From a virus: a DNA stretch of 28,313 nucleotides. The first letter of the stretch is position 1. The number at the start of each line of letters is the position of its first letter. This document shows positions 28,205-28,313 of the stretch, one piece after another. Made by a program: the position numbers and the translations under genes. The notes under the pieces were generated by a model. That model saw only the letters and a program-made list of their open reading frames with translations, was not told the DNA's origin and searched no databases. The stretch lies in IMG/VR virus record IMGVR_UViG_3300010370_000182, positions 1 through 28,313 of that record. One strand, given 5' to 3'.

Positions 28205-28313
28205 TGAGTGATTTAGCGTGGGAGTTGCAGGCATACGGCGCCTCTAAAGCCGATATTCTTGAGTCAATTACTGATTCAATTACATTCAAACTATCTGGTC
28301 CTGGTATGATTGC
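28204..28313 (+). CDS. Partial hypothetical protein, cut by window end
   Basis: The frame from ATG 28204 (MSDLAWELQAYGASKADIL) stays open to the window edge, 36 complete codons. It overlaps the previous stop by one base. Too little is visible to name it. Confidence 0.5.
   Translation, partial: MSDLAWELQAYGASKADILESITDSITFKLSGPGMI

Noticed and set aside
1-28313. CRISPR array, insertion sequence or integrase/attachment site
   Set aside because: No regularly spaced repeats, transposase, integrase or terminal inverted repeats were seen; the short repeated DNA is coding LDE motif sequence.

Overview
The window is a dense, one-strand, AT-rich stretch of a large tailed-phage genome of the T4-like (Tevenvirinae/cyanophage-style) myovirus type. 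Every supported gene is on the + strand, most neighbours overlap by 1-14 bases (often ATGA or TAATG), and the set includes T4-type replication genes (gp61-like primase, NrdA, NrdB), ThyX, a lysis cassette, tRNAs and NATAAATA-like late-promoter motifs. A Gram-negative host is indicated by the Rz/Rz1 spanin pair, the heptose-pathway gene gmhA and an outer-membrane porin. The OprP/OprO-type porin next to pstS suggests a proteobacterium, possibly an aquatic betaproteobacterium; this host call is inference.

Layout. (1) 1-7211, late virion region: four modular, lysine/glutamate-rich proteins carrying many copies of an EEVExLDE motif. One has a T4-internal-protein-like N-terminus and one an embedded HicA-like domain. 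Two structural proteins are interleaved, and a UUCG-loop terminator closes the block. (2) 7219-8610: a conserved phage hypothetical, a LamG-like adhesin and a small Gly-rich protein. (3) 8597-11556, lysis region: i-spanin, o-spanin, GH19 endolysin, a lipoprotein, holin candidates, a secreted peptide and a tail-anchored coiled coil. (4) 11557-18343, replication and nucleotide metabolism: primase, thyX, nrdA, a BPL_N-type amidotransferase-like protein, small membrane proteins, a small basic protein, thioredoxin and nrdB. (5) 18401-20922: a self-contained phosphate cassette with a Pho-box-like site, pstS, a phosphate-selective porin and a strong terminator. (6) 20966-28313, accessory region: secreted proteins, SNase, zinc ribbons, GIY-YIG nuclease, gmhA, a D,D-carboxypeptidase-like S11 peptidase, three tRNAs (Leu-TAA, CAT, Arg-TCT) and many small unknowns.

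How it fits together. The nrd/thyX/thioredoxin block would make dNTPs for replication. The phosphate cassette would raise phosphate uptake at the outer membrane and periplasm during infection. The lysis genes attack inner membrane, wall and outer membrane. The modular LDE proteins look like substrates of a T4 gp21-type prohead protease: their LxE sites match the gp21 consensus and one begins with a capsid-targeting-like peptide. My leading hypothesis is therefore that they are packaged, cleaved and possibly injected, with the HicA-like unit as one cargo domain.

Two genes (11592 and 24336) sit exactly where transcription from near-perfect sigma70 promoters should begin, which predicts leaderless mRNAs. 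All family assignments come from reading the translations; no database search was run.
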